Source: Holophagaceae bacterium (lineage in GTDB: Bacteria; Acidobacteriota; Holophagae; Holophagales; Holophagaceae). Taken from it: DNA of 64,000 nt. The translations under genes were made by a program, and so were the position numbers. Numbering within the stretch: the first letter of the stretch is position 1; the number at the start of each line of letters is the position of its first letter. Of this stretch, positions 32,612 to 40,905 are shown one piece after another. The DNA is taken from contig JADJVL010000002.1 of assembly GCA_016710635.1 (NCBI GenBank), positions 62,001 through 126,000 of the forward strand, given 5' to 3'. A model generated the notes under the pieces. That model saw nothing but the letters and a program-made list of their open reading frames with translations. It did no database searches and was not told where the DNA came from.

Positions 32612-35089
32612 ATGCCCTCCCAAGCCTGGCGCGTCATGAAATTCGGCGGCACTTCCGTGGCCGATGCCGCCCGCCTGCGGGGCGTGGCGGACCTCGGCGC
32701 CGCGGCCCTCACAGCGGGTCGCGTCTGCCTGGTCGTCTCCGCGGCCTCCGGCGTCACGGACCTCCTGCTCCGCGCCGCGCGCACCGCCGAGACCGGCGGG
32801 GATGCCAGCAGCGAAGTCGCGGCGTTCCGGGACCGGCACCGGGCCGTCCTGGCGGACCTGGCCGCCGAACTGCCTCCCGACGGCGTGGCCGCCGCGGAGG
32901 CGGGCCTCCGGGCCCTGGGGGACGAGTTCGCCAAGCTCGCCGCCGGCGTCGGCCTGCTGCTGGAATGCCCGCCTTCCGTGCGGGCCCATCTCTCCTCCCT
33001 GGGGGAGCGCGCCACCTGCCTGCTTCTGGTGGAGCTGCTGAAGGGCCGGGGCTTCGAGCCCCAGGCCCTCGATCCCCGGACCTGCATCCGCGCCACCGGC
33101 GAACCCCTCCAGGCGGAACCGGAGCTGGAGACGACAGCGGCGGCCTTCGCGCCGTACCGGGAAGGGCAGGCCAGGCTCCTGGTCCTGCCGGGCTTCTTCG
33201 CCGGGGACGCGGAGGGTCGCACGGTGCTGCTGGGGCGCGGGGGCTCGGACTACAGCGCGGCGCTGGCCGCCGCGGCCCTGCACGCGGAGCTGCTGGAGAT
33301 CTGGACCGACGTCGACGGCATCTACAGCGCCGATCCGCGCCAGGTGCCCGAAGCCTTCGCCCTGCCGGCCATCAGCTTCGAGGAGGCCATGGAACTGAGC
33401 CACTTCGGCGCCAAAGTGCTGCACCCGAAAACCATCCAGCCCGCGCGGAGCGCCGGCATCGCCGTAAAGGTCCGCAACAGCTTCCGCCCCGAGCATCCCG
33501 GCACCCTCATCACCGCCTCGGCGCCGCCCCCGGAGCACGCGGCCCGGGGCCTGACCTTGCTGGAGAACGTGGCCCTGCTCAATGTCACCGGCGCCGGCAT
33601 GAAGGGTGTGCCCGGCGTGGCGGCGCGCACCTTCCAGGCCCTGGCCCGGGAAGGCATCAACGTCCTGCTCATCACCCAGGCCTCCAGCGAGTGCGCCATC
33701 ACCCTCTGCGTGGCCGGGCCGGACGGGACGAAGGCCCAGAAGGCCCTTCGGGCCGCCTTCGAGCTGGACCTCGCCGCGGGCCGCCTCGACGATGTCGAAC
33801 TCAAGCCCGGCCTCTCCATCCTCAGCGTGGTGGGCGAGGGCATGCGGGCCCGCATGGGCGTGGCCAGCACCTTTTTCCGGGCCCTGTCGGACGTGGGCGT
33901 CAACATCGTCGCCATCGCCCAGGGGAGCAGTGAACGCAGCATCAGCACCGTGGTGCGCCGCGAGGACGGCCCCCGGGGCCTGCGCCATGCCCACCGCGGC
34001 TTCTTCGGCACCGCGGAGGTCATCGAGCTCTACCTCTTCGGGACAGGCACCGTGGGCGGCCGGCTGGTGGAGCACCTCGAAGCCCAGAAGGCGCGCCTGA
34101 AGGCCCGCGGCATCGAGCTGCGCCTCTGCGGCCTGGCCCGTTCCAAAGGCCTGGTGCTGTCGGAGAACGGCGTGGACGCTTCGGAAGCCCGCAACGGAAT
34201 GGCGGGCTCCACCGCGCCGGATCCCCTCCGCGTGGCGGACTTCGTGGCGTCCCGGAAACCCATCTGCCCGGTCTTCGTGGACTGCACCTCCGACGCGTCC
34301 CTCGCGTCCCGCTACGGCGAGCTGCTGGCGGCGGGCCTCCACGTGGTCACCGCCAACAAGAAGGCCAACGCCGGCTCCTACGCCTACTGGCAGGAGCTGC
34401 GGGAGAAGGCCCGGGCCGGCCAGCGCCGCTTCCTCTACGAGACCAACGTGGGGGCAGGCCTCCCGGTGATCTCCACGCTCCAGTCCCTGCTGGCCTGCGG
34501 CGACCGGGTGCGGCGCTTCGAAGGCATCCTGTCGGGATCCCTCTCCTTCCTGCTGGGCCGGCTCGAGGAGGGCATCGCCTTTTCAGTCGCCGTACGGGAG
34601 GCCATGGACAAGGGCTTCACCGAGCCCGATCCCCGGGACGACCTGGGCGGACAGGACGTGGGCCGCAAGGCCCTCATCCTCGCCCGGGAGATCGGCCTGG
34701 AACTGGAGCCCGAAGGCGTCCAGGTGGAGAGTCTCCTGCCGAAGGAATTCCACGAAGGCACCGTGGCCGACTTCCTCGCCCGCCTGCCCGAGCTGGACGA
34801 GCCCTTCGCGGCGCGCATGGCGGACCTGAAGGTGAAGGGCCAGGTCCTGCGGTTCATAGGCACGATCGATACGGAGGGAAGCGTCCCCCGCTGCAGTGCC
34901 GGGATGGTCGCCCTCGATGCCGACCACCCGCTGGCTTCCGTGCGGGGCGGCGAGAACGCACTGGCCTTCCTGACGGACCACTACAGCCCGCGCCCCCTGG
35001 TGATCCGCGGCTACGGCGCCGGGGCCGACGTCACCGCCGCCGGGGTACTCTCGGACATTCTCAAGCTCGCCACCTGGAGCCTGCCATGA
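32612..35089 (+). CDS. thrA: Bifunctional aspartokinase / homoserine dehydrogenase
   Basis: 825 residues, the usual size of ThrA-type fusions. It catalyses the first and third steps of the aspartate pathway to threonine. The kinase half opens MKFGGTSVAD and holds GRGGSDYSAALAA and DVDGIYSADPR; two ACT regulatory repeats follow (VALLNVTGAGMKGVPGVAARTFQALAREGINV; LSILSVVGEGMRARMGVASTFFRAL). The dehydrogenase half has LYLFGTGTVGGRLVEHL, VVTANKKA, FLYETNVGAGLPVI and a catalytic-lysine region DPRDDLGGQDVGRKALILARE. GGAG is six bases before the ATG. Threonine feedback through the ACT domains is expected. It overlaps thrB as ATGA. Confidence 0.95.
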   Translation: MPSQAWRVMKFGGTSVADAARLRGVADLGAAALTAGRVCLVVSAASGVTDLLLRAARTAETGGDASSEVAAFRDRHRAVLADLAAELPPDGVAAAEAGLRALGDEFAKLAAGVGLLLECPPSVRAHLSSLGERATCLLLVELLKGRGFEPQALDPRTCIRATGEPLQAEPELETTAAAFAPYREGQARLLVLPGFFAGDAEGRTVLLGRGGSDYSAALAAAALHAELLEIWTDVDGIYSADPRQVPEAFALPAISFEEAMELSHFGAKVLHPKTIQPARSAGIAVKVRNSFRPEHPGTLITASAPPPEHAARGLTLLENVALLNVTGAGMKGVPGVAARTFQALAREGINVLLITQASSECAITLCVAGPDGTKAQKALRAAFELDLAAGRLDDVELKPGLSILSVVGEGMRARMGVASTFFRALSDVGVNIVAIAQGSSERSISTVVRREDGPRGLRHAHRGFFGTAEVIELYLFGTGTVGGRLVEHLEAQKARLKARGIELRLCGLARSKGLVLSENGVDASEARNGMAGSTAPDPLRVADFVASRKPICPVFVDCTSDASLASRYGELLAAGLHVVTANKKANAGSYAYWQELREKARAGQRRFLYETNVGAGLPVISTLQSLLACGDRVRRFEGILSGSLSFLLGRLEEGIAFSVAVREAMDKGFTEPDPRDDLGGQDVGRKALILAREIGLELEPEGVQVESLLPKEFHEGTVADFLARLPELDEPFAARMADLKVKGQVLRFIGTIDTEGSVPRCSAGMVALDADHPLASVRGGENALAFLTDHYSPRPLVIRGYGAGADVTAAGVLSDILKLATWSLP

Positions 35090-36015
35090 AGCGACTCACC
35101 GCCTATGCCCCCGCCAGCATCGGTAATGTGGCCGCCGGCTTCGATGTCCTCGGCGCCGCCCTGGCGCCCCTGGACGGGAGCCTGCTGGGCGACCGGGTCA
35201 CCCTCACCGAAGCCGCCGCGCCGGCCTTCCGGACCAGCGGCGCCTTTGCCCACCGCCTGCCGGCGGATCCGGCCCAGAACCTGGTGCTGAAGGCCAAGGC
35301 CCTCTTCGAGGAAACCTTCGGCCACCTGCCCGCCTTCGAGATCCACCTGGAGAAGGCACTGCCCGTGAACAGCGGCCTGGGCAGCAGCGCCGCCTCCATC
35401 GTGGCGGCCCTCGTCGCCTTCAACGCGTACGTGGGGGAACCCTACGGCCCCAGCGAGCTGCTGGCTTTCGCGGGGAAGGCGGAGGCCTCTGCGTCGGGCT
35501 CGGTCCACTACGACAACGTGGCGCCCAGCCTGCTGGGCGGCCTGCGCCTCGTGGTGCCCGGCGGCAAGGCCCGGGCCCTGCCCTTCCCCTCGGATCTCGC
35601 CTTCGTGGTGCTGCGGCCCGCCCTCGAAGTGGCCACCAAGGACGCCCGCGCGGCCCTGCCCGCCCAAGTGCCCCTGGCGGATGCGGTGGCCTTCGGAGCG
35701 AACCTCGCGGCCTTCGTCCAGGCCCTCCACACCCAGGACAGCGCGCTGCTCGGCGCCAGCTTCCAGGACCTCCTCGCCGAGCCCCACCGCGCGGGGCTGG
35801 TGAAGGGATTCCGCGAGGTGCAGAAGGCCGCTCTGGAGGCCGGCGCCCTCGGCTGCAGCCTGAGCGGCAGTGGTCCCGCGGTCTTCGCCGTGGCGGAGGA
35901 AGGCGACGAAGCCCGCGCCGTCGCCGAAGCCATGGTCGCGGCCTTCCGCAACGCCGGCGTCGAGGCCGACGCCATCCTATGCGGCCTCGACACGCAGGGG
36001 GCGCGAATCCTGTGA
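35086..36015 (+). CDS. thrB: Homoserine kinase
   Basis: 309 residues, GHMP kinase family. It phosphorylates homoserine to O-phosphohomoserine. The GHMP ATP loop is ALPVNSGLGSSAASIVAAL, the N-terminal APASIGNVAAGFDVLGAAL is typical of ThrB, and the third motif is GCSLSGSGPAVFAV. Translational coupling is likely, with ATGA overlap upstream and GTGA overlap downstream. Confidence 0.95.
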   Translation: MKRLTAYAPASIGNVAAGFDVLGAALAPLDGSLLGDRVTLTEAAAPAFRTSGAFAHRLPADPAQNLVLKAKALFEETFGHLPAFEIHLEKALPVNSGLGSSAASIVAALVAFNAYVGEPYGPSELLAFAGKAEASASGSVHYDNVAPSLLGGLRLVVPGGKARALPFPSDLAFVVLRPALEVATKDARAALPAQVPLADAVAFGANLAAFVQALHTQDSALLGASFQDLLAEPHRAGLVKGFREVQKAALEAGALGCSLSGSGPAVFAVAEEGDEARAVAEAMVAAFRNAGVEADAILCGLDTQGARIL

Positions 36016-37298
36016 AGCTCGTCAGCACCCGCGATACCCGGCACTCGTCTACTTTCCGCGCCGCCGCCGCAGGGGCCCAGCCCCCCGATGGCGGACTCTG
36101 GATCCCCGCGAGCCTGCCCCGCTTCGAGGACATGGACGCCCTCCTTGTCCTGCCCTGGCCGGCGCGGAACGCAGAAGTCCTCCACCGCCTCCTTGGGGAT
36201 GAGTTTTCCCGCCATGAACTCGACGCCATCGTCGCCGAGGCCCTCGACTTCCCGATCCCCCTGGCGGAGGTCGAGCCGGGCGTCTTCGCCCTGGAGCTGT
36301 TCCACGGCCCGACCCTGGCCTTCAAGGACGTGGGTGCCCGCTTCCTGGCGGCCGTGTTGGCCCGGAGCGTCACCGAACCCCGCACGATTCTCACGGCGAC
36401 GTCCGGGGACACCGGCGCCGCCGTGGCCCACGCCTTCTGGAAGCGCGCCGGCTTCCGCGCGGTGATCCTCTATCCGGCGGGTCGCGTGTCGCCCCGCCAG
36501 GAGCGCCAGTTCGCCTGCCTGGGGGCGAACATCCACGCCCTCGCGGTGGAAGGCTCCTTCGACGACTGCCAGGCCCTCGCCAAGGCCTGCTTCGCCGATG
36601 CCGGCCTGAGCGCGGAGCTGGGCCTCACCTCCGCCAATTCCATCAACATCGCCCGCCTGCTGGCCCAGGCGCTCTACTACCTGGAAGCCTCGGCCCAGCT
36701 GAGGAGCCGCGACCTCGCCGATCCGCCGGTCTTCGCCGTGCCTTCCGGCAACTTCGGCAACCTCTGCGCCGGCCTCATGGCCCAGGCCCTGGGCCTGCCG
36801 GTGAAGGCCTTCGTCGCCGCCACCAACGCCAACGACACGGTGCCCGCGTTTCTCGATGGCGGGGCCTACACGCCGCGGCCCTCCGTGCCCACCCTCTCCA
36901 ACGCCATGGACGTGGGCGCCCCCAGCAACTGGGAGCGCATCGCCGCCTTCGCCGGAGACCCCACCAGCCTCCGCCGCACCCTGCGCTCGGACCGCTTCAA
37001 CGATGATCAGACCTTGGCGGCCATGCGCGAACTCGCGGCCCTCGGCTTCGAGGCCTGCCCCCACAGCGCCGTGGCCTGGGGCGTGTTGAAGCGGCGCCTT
37101 CGGCCGGGAGAGACCGGCGTTTTCCTCGCCACGGCCCACGCGGCCAAGTTCCCCGACGTCGTGGCGCGGGCCACGGGCCGCGAACCGGCCCTGCCGCCTG
37201 CCCTGGCGGACCTGGAACACGCGGCCGTCCTCTCGAAACCCCAGGCCAACGAGGGGGAATCCTTGAAGAAGACGCTCAGATCACTTTGCCGGGATTGA
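36012..37298 (+). CDS. thrC: Threonine synthase
   Basis: 428 residues, the same as E. coli ThrC, starting at a GTG that overlaps the thrB stop. The PLP enzyme turns O-phosphohomoserine into threonine. The PLP lysine is in LAFKDVGARF; TATSGDTGAAVAHAF and VPSGNFGNLCAGLMAQALG are the conserved phosphate-binding loops. Its 3' end overlaps the convergent FAD-oxidase gene by 23 bases. This completes the operon thrL-A-B-C. Confidence 0.95.
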   Translation: MKLVSTRDTRHSSTFRAAAAGAQPPDGGLWIPASLPRFEDMDALLVLPWPARNAEVLHRLLGDEFSRHELDAIVAEALDFPIPLAEVEPGVFALELFHGPTLAFKDVGARFLAAVLARSVTEPRTILTATSGDTGAAVAHAFWKRAGFRAVILYPAGRVSPRQERQFACLGANIHALAVEGSFDDCQALAKACFADAGLSAELGLTSANSINIARLLAQALYYLEASAQLRSRDLADPPVFAVPSGNFGNLCAGLMAQALGLPVKAFVAATNANDTVPAFLDGGAYTPRPSVPTLSNAMDVGAPSNWERIAAFAGDPTSLRRTLRSDRFNDDQTLAAMRELAALGFEACPHSAVAWGVLKRRLRPGETGVFLATAHAAKFPDVVARATGREPALPPALADLEHAAVLSKPQANEGESLKKTLRSLCRD

Positions 37299-38622
37299 AG
37301 ATCCCGTCGGGATCCAAGGCCGCCTTCAGGCTGCGCAGCAGGGCGAGCTGGCCGGGGTCGGCGAGCTCCAGGAAGGCGCTGCGCTTGGCCAGGCCGATGC
37401 CGTGCTCGCCGCTCAGCGTCCCGCCCAGGGAGACCGCCAGGCGGAAGAGCGCCATGAGCTGGGCCTCCAGCTCCGCGGGTTCCGTCTCACCCGCCGCCAG
37501 GAGGTTCACGTGGAGGTTGCCATCGCCGAGGTGACCGTAGGTGACGGCGGCGATCTTCAGGGCTTCCAGACCCGCGAAGAATTCCTTCAGCCGGGATCGG
37601 GGGACGACGATGTCTTCGCTGACCTTCCGGGGATGGCGCTCCTTCAGGAAGGCCGACGTCATCCGGCGCACCGCCCAGAGGTCCTCCCGCTGCCGCGCGT
37701 CCGACGCCATCCGCAGATGGGCCGCCAGGGGCCCCAGGACATCCAGCAGCCCGGCCATGAAGGGCTCCTCGGTGCAACCCCGGTCGTCGAATTCCAGCAG
37801 GGCCAAGGCCTCGCCGGGCAGGCGCCGGGCCTCTTCGGGTCCGTGGGCCCGCAGTTCCGCGAGCACCGCCGGGTCGAAGAACTCGAAGGCCGCCGGAAGG
37901 AAGCCCGCGGCGCAGAGATCGCCCGGCAGCCCGATGAGGTCTTCGAAGCGATCCACCGGCAGGAGCAGGGTGAGCCGCTCGACGGGCTGGGGGATGAGGC
38001 GCACCGTGGCGCCGACGATCAGTCCAAAGATGCCCTCGCTCCCCACCATCAGCTGGGCGAGGTTGGGCCCGGCATTCGCCTTCACGGAGGCGATGCCCAG
38101 GGTGTGGATTTCGCCGTCCGAAAGCAGCGCGTCCACGGACAGCACCCAGTGGCGCGTCATGCCGTACTTGCAGGCGTTGGGGCCGCCGGCATTGGTGGCG
38201 AGGCTTCCGCCGAAGGCGCAGAGGGGCCAGCTGTTGGGATCCGGCGGATAGAACAGGCCTGCCGCCTCCGCCGCGCCCTTCACGTCCCGCAACCACGCGC
38301 TGCAGGGCGCCGAAAGGCAGAGATCGGGCCGCGAGACCTGGATGGCCCCGGGCCAGCCGCCCAGGTCCACCACGACGCTGGGGCCCGCGCTGAGGCAGCC
38401 CCCGGCCTTGCCGGTCCCCGCGCCCCGCGGCACGAGGCCGAACCCTTCGCTGCGCGCCAGCGCCACCAGGGACCACAGGGCGCCCGGGGACCGCGGCCGG
38501 ACCATCGCGAGGGGCGGCGGCTGGAGCAGATGGGATTCATCCCGGCGGAAGGACTCCAGGGCCTCCGGATCCAGGACCACCTCGCACTCGGTTAGATGTG
38601 AAAAAACATGAACTAAATTCAT
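37276..38622 (-). CDS. FAD-linked oxidase, GlcD/D-lactate dehydrogenase-like
   Basis: 448 residues. The VAO-type FAD domain is visible: VRPRSPGALWSLVALAR, GLVPRGAGTGKAGGCLS, YPPDPNSWPLCAFGGSLATNAGGPNACKYGMTRHWV and MVGSEGIFGLIV. The C-terminal cap ends with the substrate/FAD block VTYGHLGDGNLHVNLL and LSGEHGIGLAKRSAFLE and FNPGKVI. It oxidises a 2-hydroxy acid such as glycolate or D-lactate; the exact one is not readable. No glcE/glcF partners lie next to it. It is divergent from the CHASE kinase. Confidence 0.88.
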   Translation of the reverse strand: MNLVHVFSHLTECEVVLDPEALESFRRDESHLLQPPPLAMVRPRSPGALWSLVALARSEGFGLVPRGAGTGKAGGCLSAGPSVVVDLGGWPGAIQVSRPDLCLSAPCSAWLRDVKGAAEAAGLFYPPDPNSWPLCAFGGSLATNAGGPNACKYGMTRHWVLSVDALLSDGEIHTLGIASVKANAGPNLAQLMVGSEGIFGLIVGATVRLIPQPVERLTLLLPVDRFEDLIGLPGDLCAAGFLPAAFEFFDPAVLAELRAHGPEEARRLPGEALALLEFDDRGCTEEPFMAGLLDVLGPLAAHLRMASDARQREDLWAVRRMTSAFLKERHPRKVSEDIVVPRSRLKEFFAGLEALKIAAVTYGHLGDGNLHVNLLAAGETEPAELEAQLMALFRLAVSLGGTLSGEHGIGLAKRSAFLELADPGQLALLRSLKAALDPDGIFNPGKVI

Positions 38623-38639
38623 GATGCCTACGAAATCTC

Positions 38640-38668
38640 TTGTGTCAGGAATGAGAAATTCCTATTTT
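38640..38668 (+). promoter_or_regulatory. Promoter with palindrome in the spacer, upstream of the CHASE kinase
   Basis: TTGTGT (38640-38645), 17-base spacer, TATTTT (38663-38668). The spacer holds the inverted repeat AGGAAT-N5-ATTCCT (38647-38663), an obvious place for a repressor or activator dimer. Transcription would begin near 38675, leaving almost no leader before the GTG at 38679 and about 20 bases before the in-frame ATG at 38694. Confidence 0.5.
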
Positions 38669-38678
38669 TGTCCATCGT

Positions 38679-40880
38679 GTGTCGAAACATCCAATGAATG
38701 ATCCTCCCGTGGTCCAGGCAGCGTCCACCCCCTTGAGGCTGGGCAACCCCCTTCTGCCCCGGCAGGCCCTGGCGGTATTGGTGGCAGGCGTCCTGGTGAG
38801 CGCCGGGGCCTGGGGCCTGGCCCATCGCCTGCTGCGCCAGAAGGCCCAGGTCCTGTTCAAGGCCGAGGTGGACCGGGAAGAGGAGTCCCTGGCCGGCCGC
38901 CTGGACCAGAACATGGAAGTGCTCCGCGCCGCCCAGTCCCTCTTCGATGTGGATGACGAGATCTCGGCGGCGGAATGGGAGGCTTTCGCCACCCGCTTCG
39001 GCGTACGCAAGCGGCAGGACGGCATGCGGTCCATCGGCTTCGTCGCGCTGATCCCCCCGGAGCAGCGCGCGGCCTTCGAGGCCGGGCAGGCGCGCAGGCT
39101 GGGCAGGTTCAGGATCCACGACCTCGGCCCGGGGCCCTTCATCGCGCCCCTGACCCTGCTGCATCCCTGGTCGGCGGAGACCCGGGGCCTCCTGGGCCTC
39201 GACCTCTGCTCCCTCGACGCCAACCGCGCCGCCATCCTCAGGGCGGTGGACAGCGGCGAGGCGGTCATCACCGATCCCCTCCACCTGACTTCGGTCTCCG
39301 CCGGCGACCAGAAGCATCCCGGCGTGGTGATCTATGCGCCCGTGTACCGCCGCGGCGCGCCCATCGAGGACCCGGAAGCCCGGCGGCGGGCCGTGAAGGG
39401 CGCCGTCTTCACCTCCTACCATGCGGACGAACTGCTGCTCCACACCCTCCGGGTGCACCCGCAGCTCCGGGTGATGGTCCTGGACGGCCCCACCCACGAC
39501 CCCGCGCGGATGCTCTTCGAAAGCCGGCCCCAGCCGGCCGAGCGCTATTTCCACTTCGATTCGGCCCACCAGGTCGGCGGCCGCATCTGGTCCATCCACT
39601 ACGAGGCCCCGCGGACCTTCGGGGTCGACGGTGACGTTCACGCCCCGCCCCTGGTGCTTTCCGCGGGCCTCCTCCTCACCCTGCTCCTCGCTGGCCTCAC
39701 GCGCGTCCTGGCGATCCGGCGGCTGCAGGAGGAACGCCTGCTGTCGGAGCTCACCGAAAGCGAAGCCCGGTTCCGCGCCGTGGCCGAGACGACGGATGGC
39801 GCCATCCTCCTGTACTGGGACACCATCAGCTATGCGAATCCCGGCGCCGCCCGCATCCTCGGCATCGACCGCGAGGCCCTCATCGGCATGCCCGCCCTCG
39901 ATCTGATCCACCCCGAGGACCGTGCCATCGCCGGCGAGACCCTGGCGGCCCGCAAGGCGGGGGAGGAGCGTCCCCGCCGCTGGGAGTTCCGCACCCTGCG
40001 TCCGGATGGCAGCGTCCGCTGGGTGGACCTCACCGCCACGACCGTGCTCTTCCAGGGCCAGCGCCTGGTGCTCGCCACCGCCCTCGACATCACCGACCGC
40101 ATCGCCGCCGAGCAGGCCCGCGGAGACATCGAACAGAAGCTCTTCGAAGCCCGGCGCATGCAGTCCCTCGGCCTAATCGCCGGCGGCCTGTCCCACGACT
40201 TCAACAACCTCATCACCGCCATCCAGGGCAACCTCAGCTGCGCCGAGCTGGAACTCCCGGACGACACGCCCGCACGGCCCTTCCTGGATCACATCCGCGG
40301 GGCCTGCCTACGGGCCACGGAGCTCACCAAGGCCATGCTGGCCTATGCCGGGGACGCCCATTTCCGATGGCAGCGCCTGGAACTCAATGCCCTCGTGCAG
40401 GACGTGGTCGTCCATGCCCTCAGCGATCTGCCGCCGGAGCAGGACATCGAAGTGTCCCTCGCGGAAGGGCTGCCGTCCCTGGAGGGCGATCCAGACCAGC
40501 TGGCCCACGCCCTCCGGGAGCTGGTGGAAAACGCCCTGGAGGCTATGCCCAGGGGAGGCAAGGTGAAGGTCGCGACGGGCCTCCAGCCCGTGGACCTCGC
40601 CACCCTCGACTTCGACTTCTTCAACCCCGACACAACGGTGGGCGCCTGCATCTGGCTCTCCATCGCCGATTCGGGGCCCGGCATGGAGGCCGAGGTCCAG
40701 CGCCACATGTTCGATCCCTTCTTCAGCACGAAGTTCGCCGGCCGGGGCCTCGGCCTAGCTTCCGTGCACGGGATCATGCGCAGCCATCTCGGGGGCATCC
40801 GCGTGGAATGCTGGCCAGGCAAGGGAACCCGGGTCACCCTGTTCTTCCCGGTGCACGGCCGGGATGGTGCTTCACCCTGA
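38679..40880 (+). CDS. CHASE-PAS sensor histidine kinase
   Basis: 733 residues. Order: membrane helix at about 31-52, periplasmic CHASE domain at about 70-300 (RKRQDGMRSIGFVALIPPEQR, VITDPLHLTSV, VVIYAPVYRRG), second helix at about 328-348, PAS at about 370-480 (FRAVAETTDGAILLYW ... DGSVRWVDLTA ... DITDR), then the kinase core with phospho-acceptor His506 in GGLSHDFNNL and an ATPase domain (N-box LVENALEAM, DSGPGM, FDPFFSTKFAGRGLGLASVHGI). CHASE domains sense small extracellular molecules; the ligand is unknown. No receiver in the protein. The start could be the ATG at 38694. The hybrid kinase follows in the same direction. Confidence 0.9.
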   Translation: MSKHPMNDPPVVQAASTPLRLGNPLLPRQALAVLVAGVLVSAGAWGLAHRLLRQKAQVLFKAEVDREEESLAGRLDQNMEVLRAAQSLFDVDDEISAAEWEAFATRFGVRKRQDGMRSIGFVALIPPEQRAAFEAGQARRLGRFRIHDLGPGPFIAPLTLLHPWSAETRGLLGLDLCSLDANRAAILRAVDSGEAVITDPLHLTSVSAGDQKHPGVVIYAPVYRRGAPIEDPEARRRAVKGAVFTSYHADELLLHTLRVHPQLRVMVLDGPTHDPARMLFESRPQPAERYFHFDSAHQVGGRIWSIHYEAPRTFGVDGDVHAPPLVLSAGLLLTLLLAGLTRVLAIRRLQEERLLSELTESEARFRAVAETTDGAILLYWDTISYANPGAARILGIDREALIGMPALDLIHPEDRAIAGETLAARKAGEERPRRWEFRTLRPDGSVRWVDLTATTVLFQGQRLVLATALDITDRIAAEQARGDIEQKLFEARRMQSLGLIAGGLSHDFNNLITAIQGNLSCAELELPDDTPARPFLDHIRGACLRATELTKAMLAYAGDAHFRWQRLELNALVQDVVVHALSDLPPEQDIEVSLAEGLPSLEGDPDQLAHALRELVENALEAMPRGGKVKVATGLQPVDLATLDFDFFNPDTTVGACIWLSIADSGPGMEAEVQRHMFDPFFSTKFAGRGLGLASVHGIMRSHLGGIRVECWPGKGTRVTLFFPVHGRDGASP

Positions 40881-40905
40881 ACGCCCTCACGCGGTCCGGC
40901 AGTCC

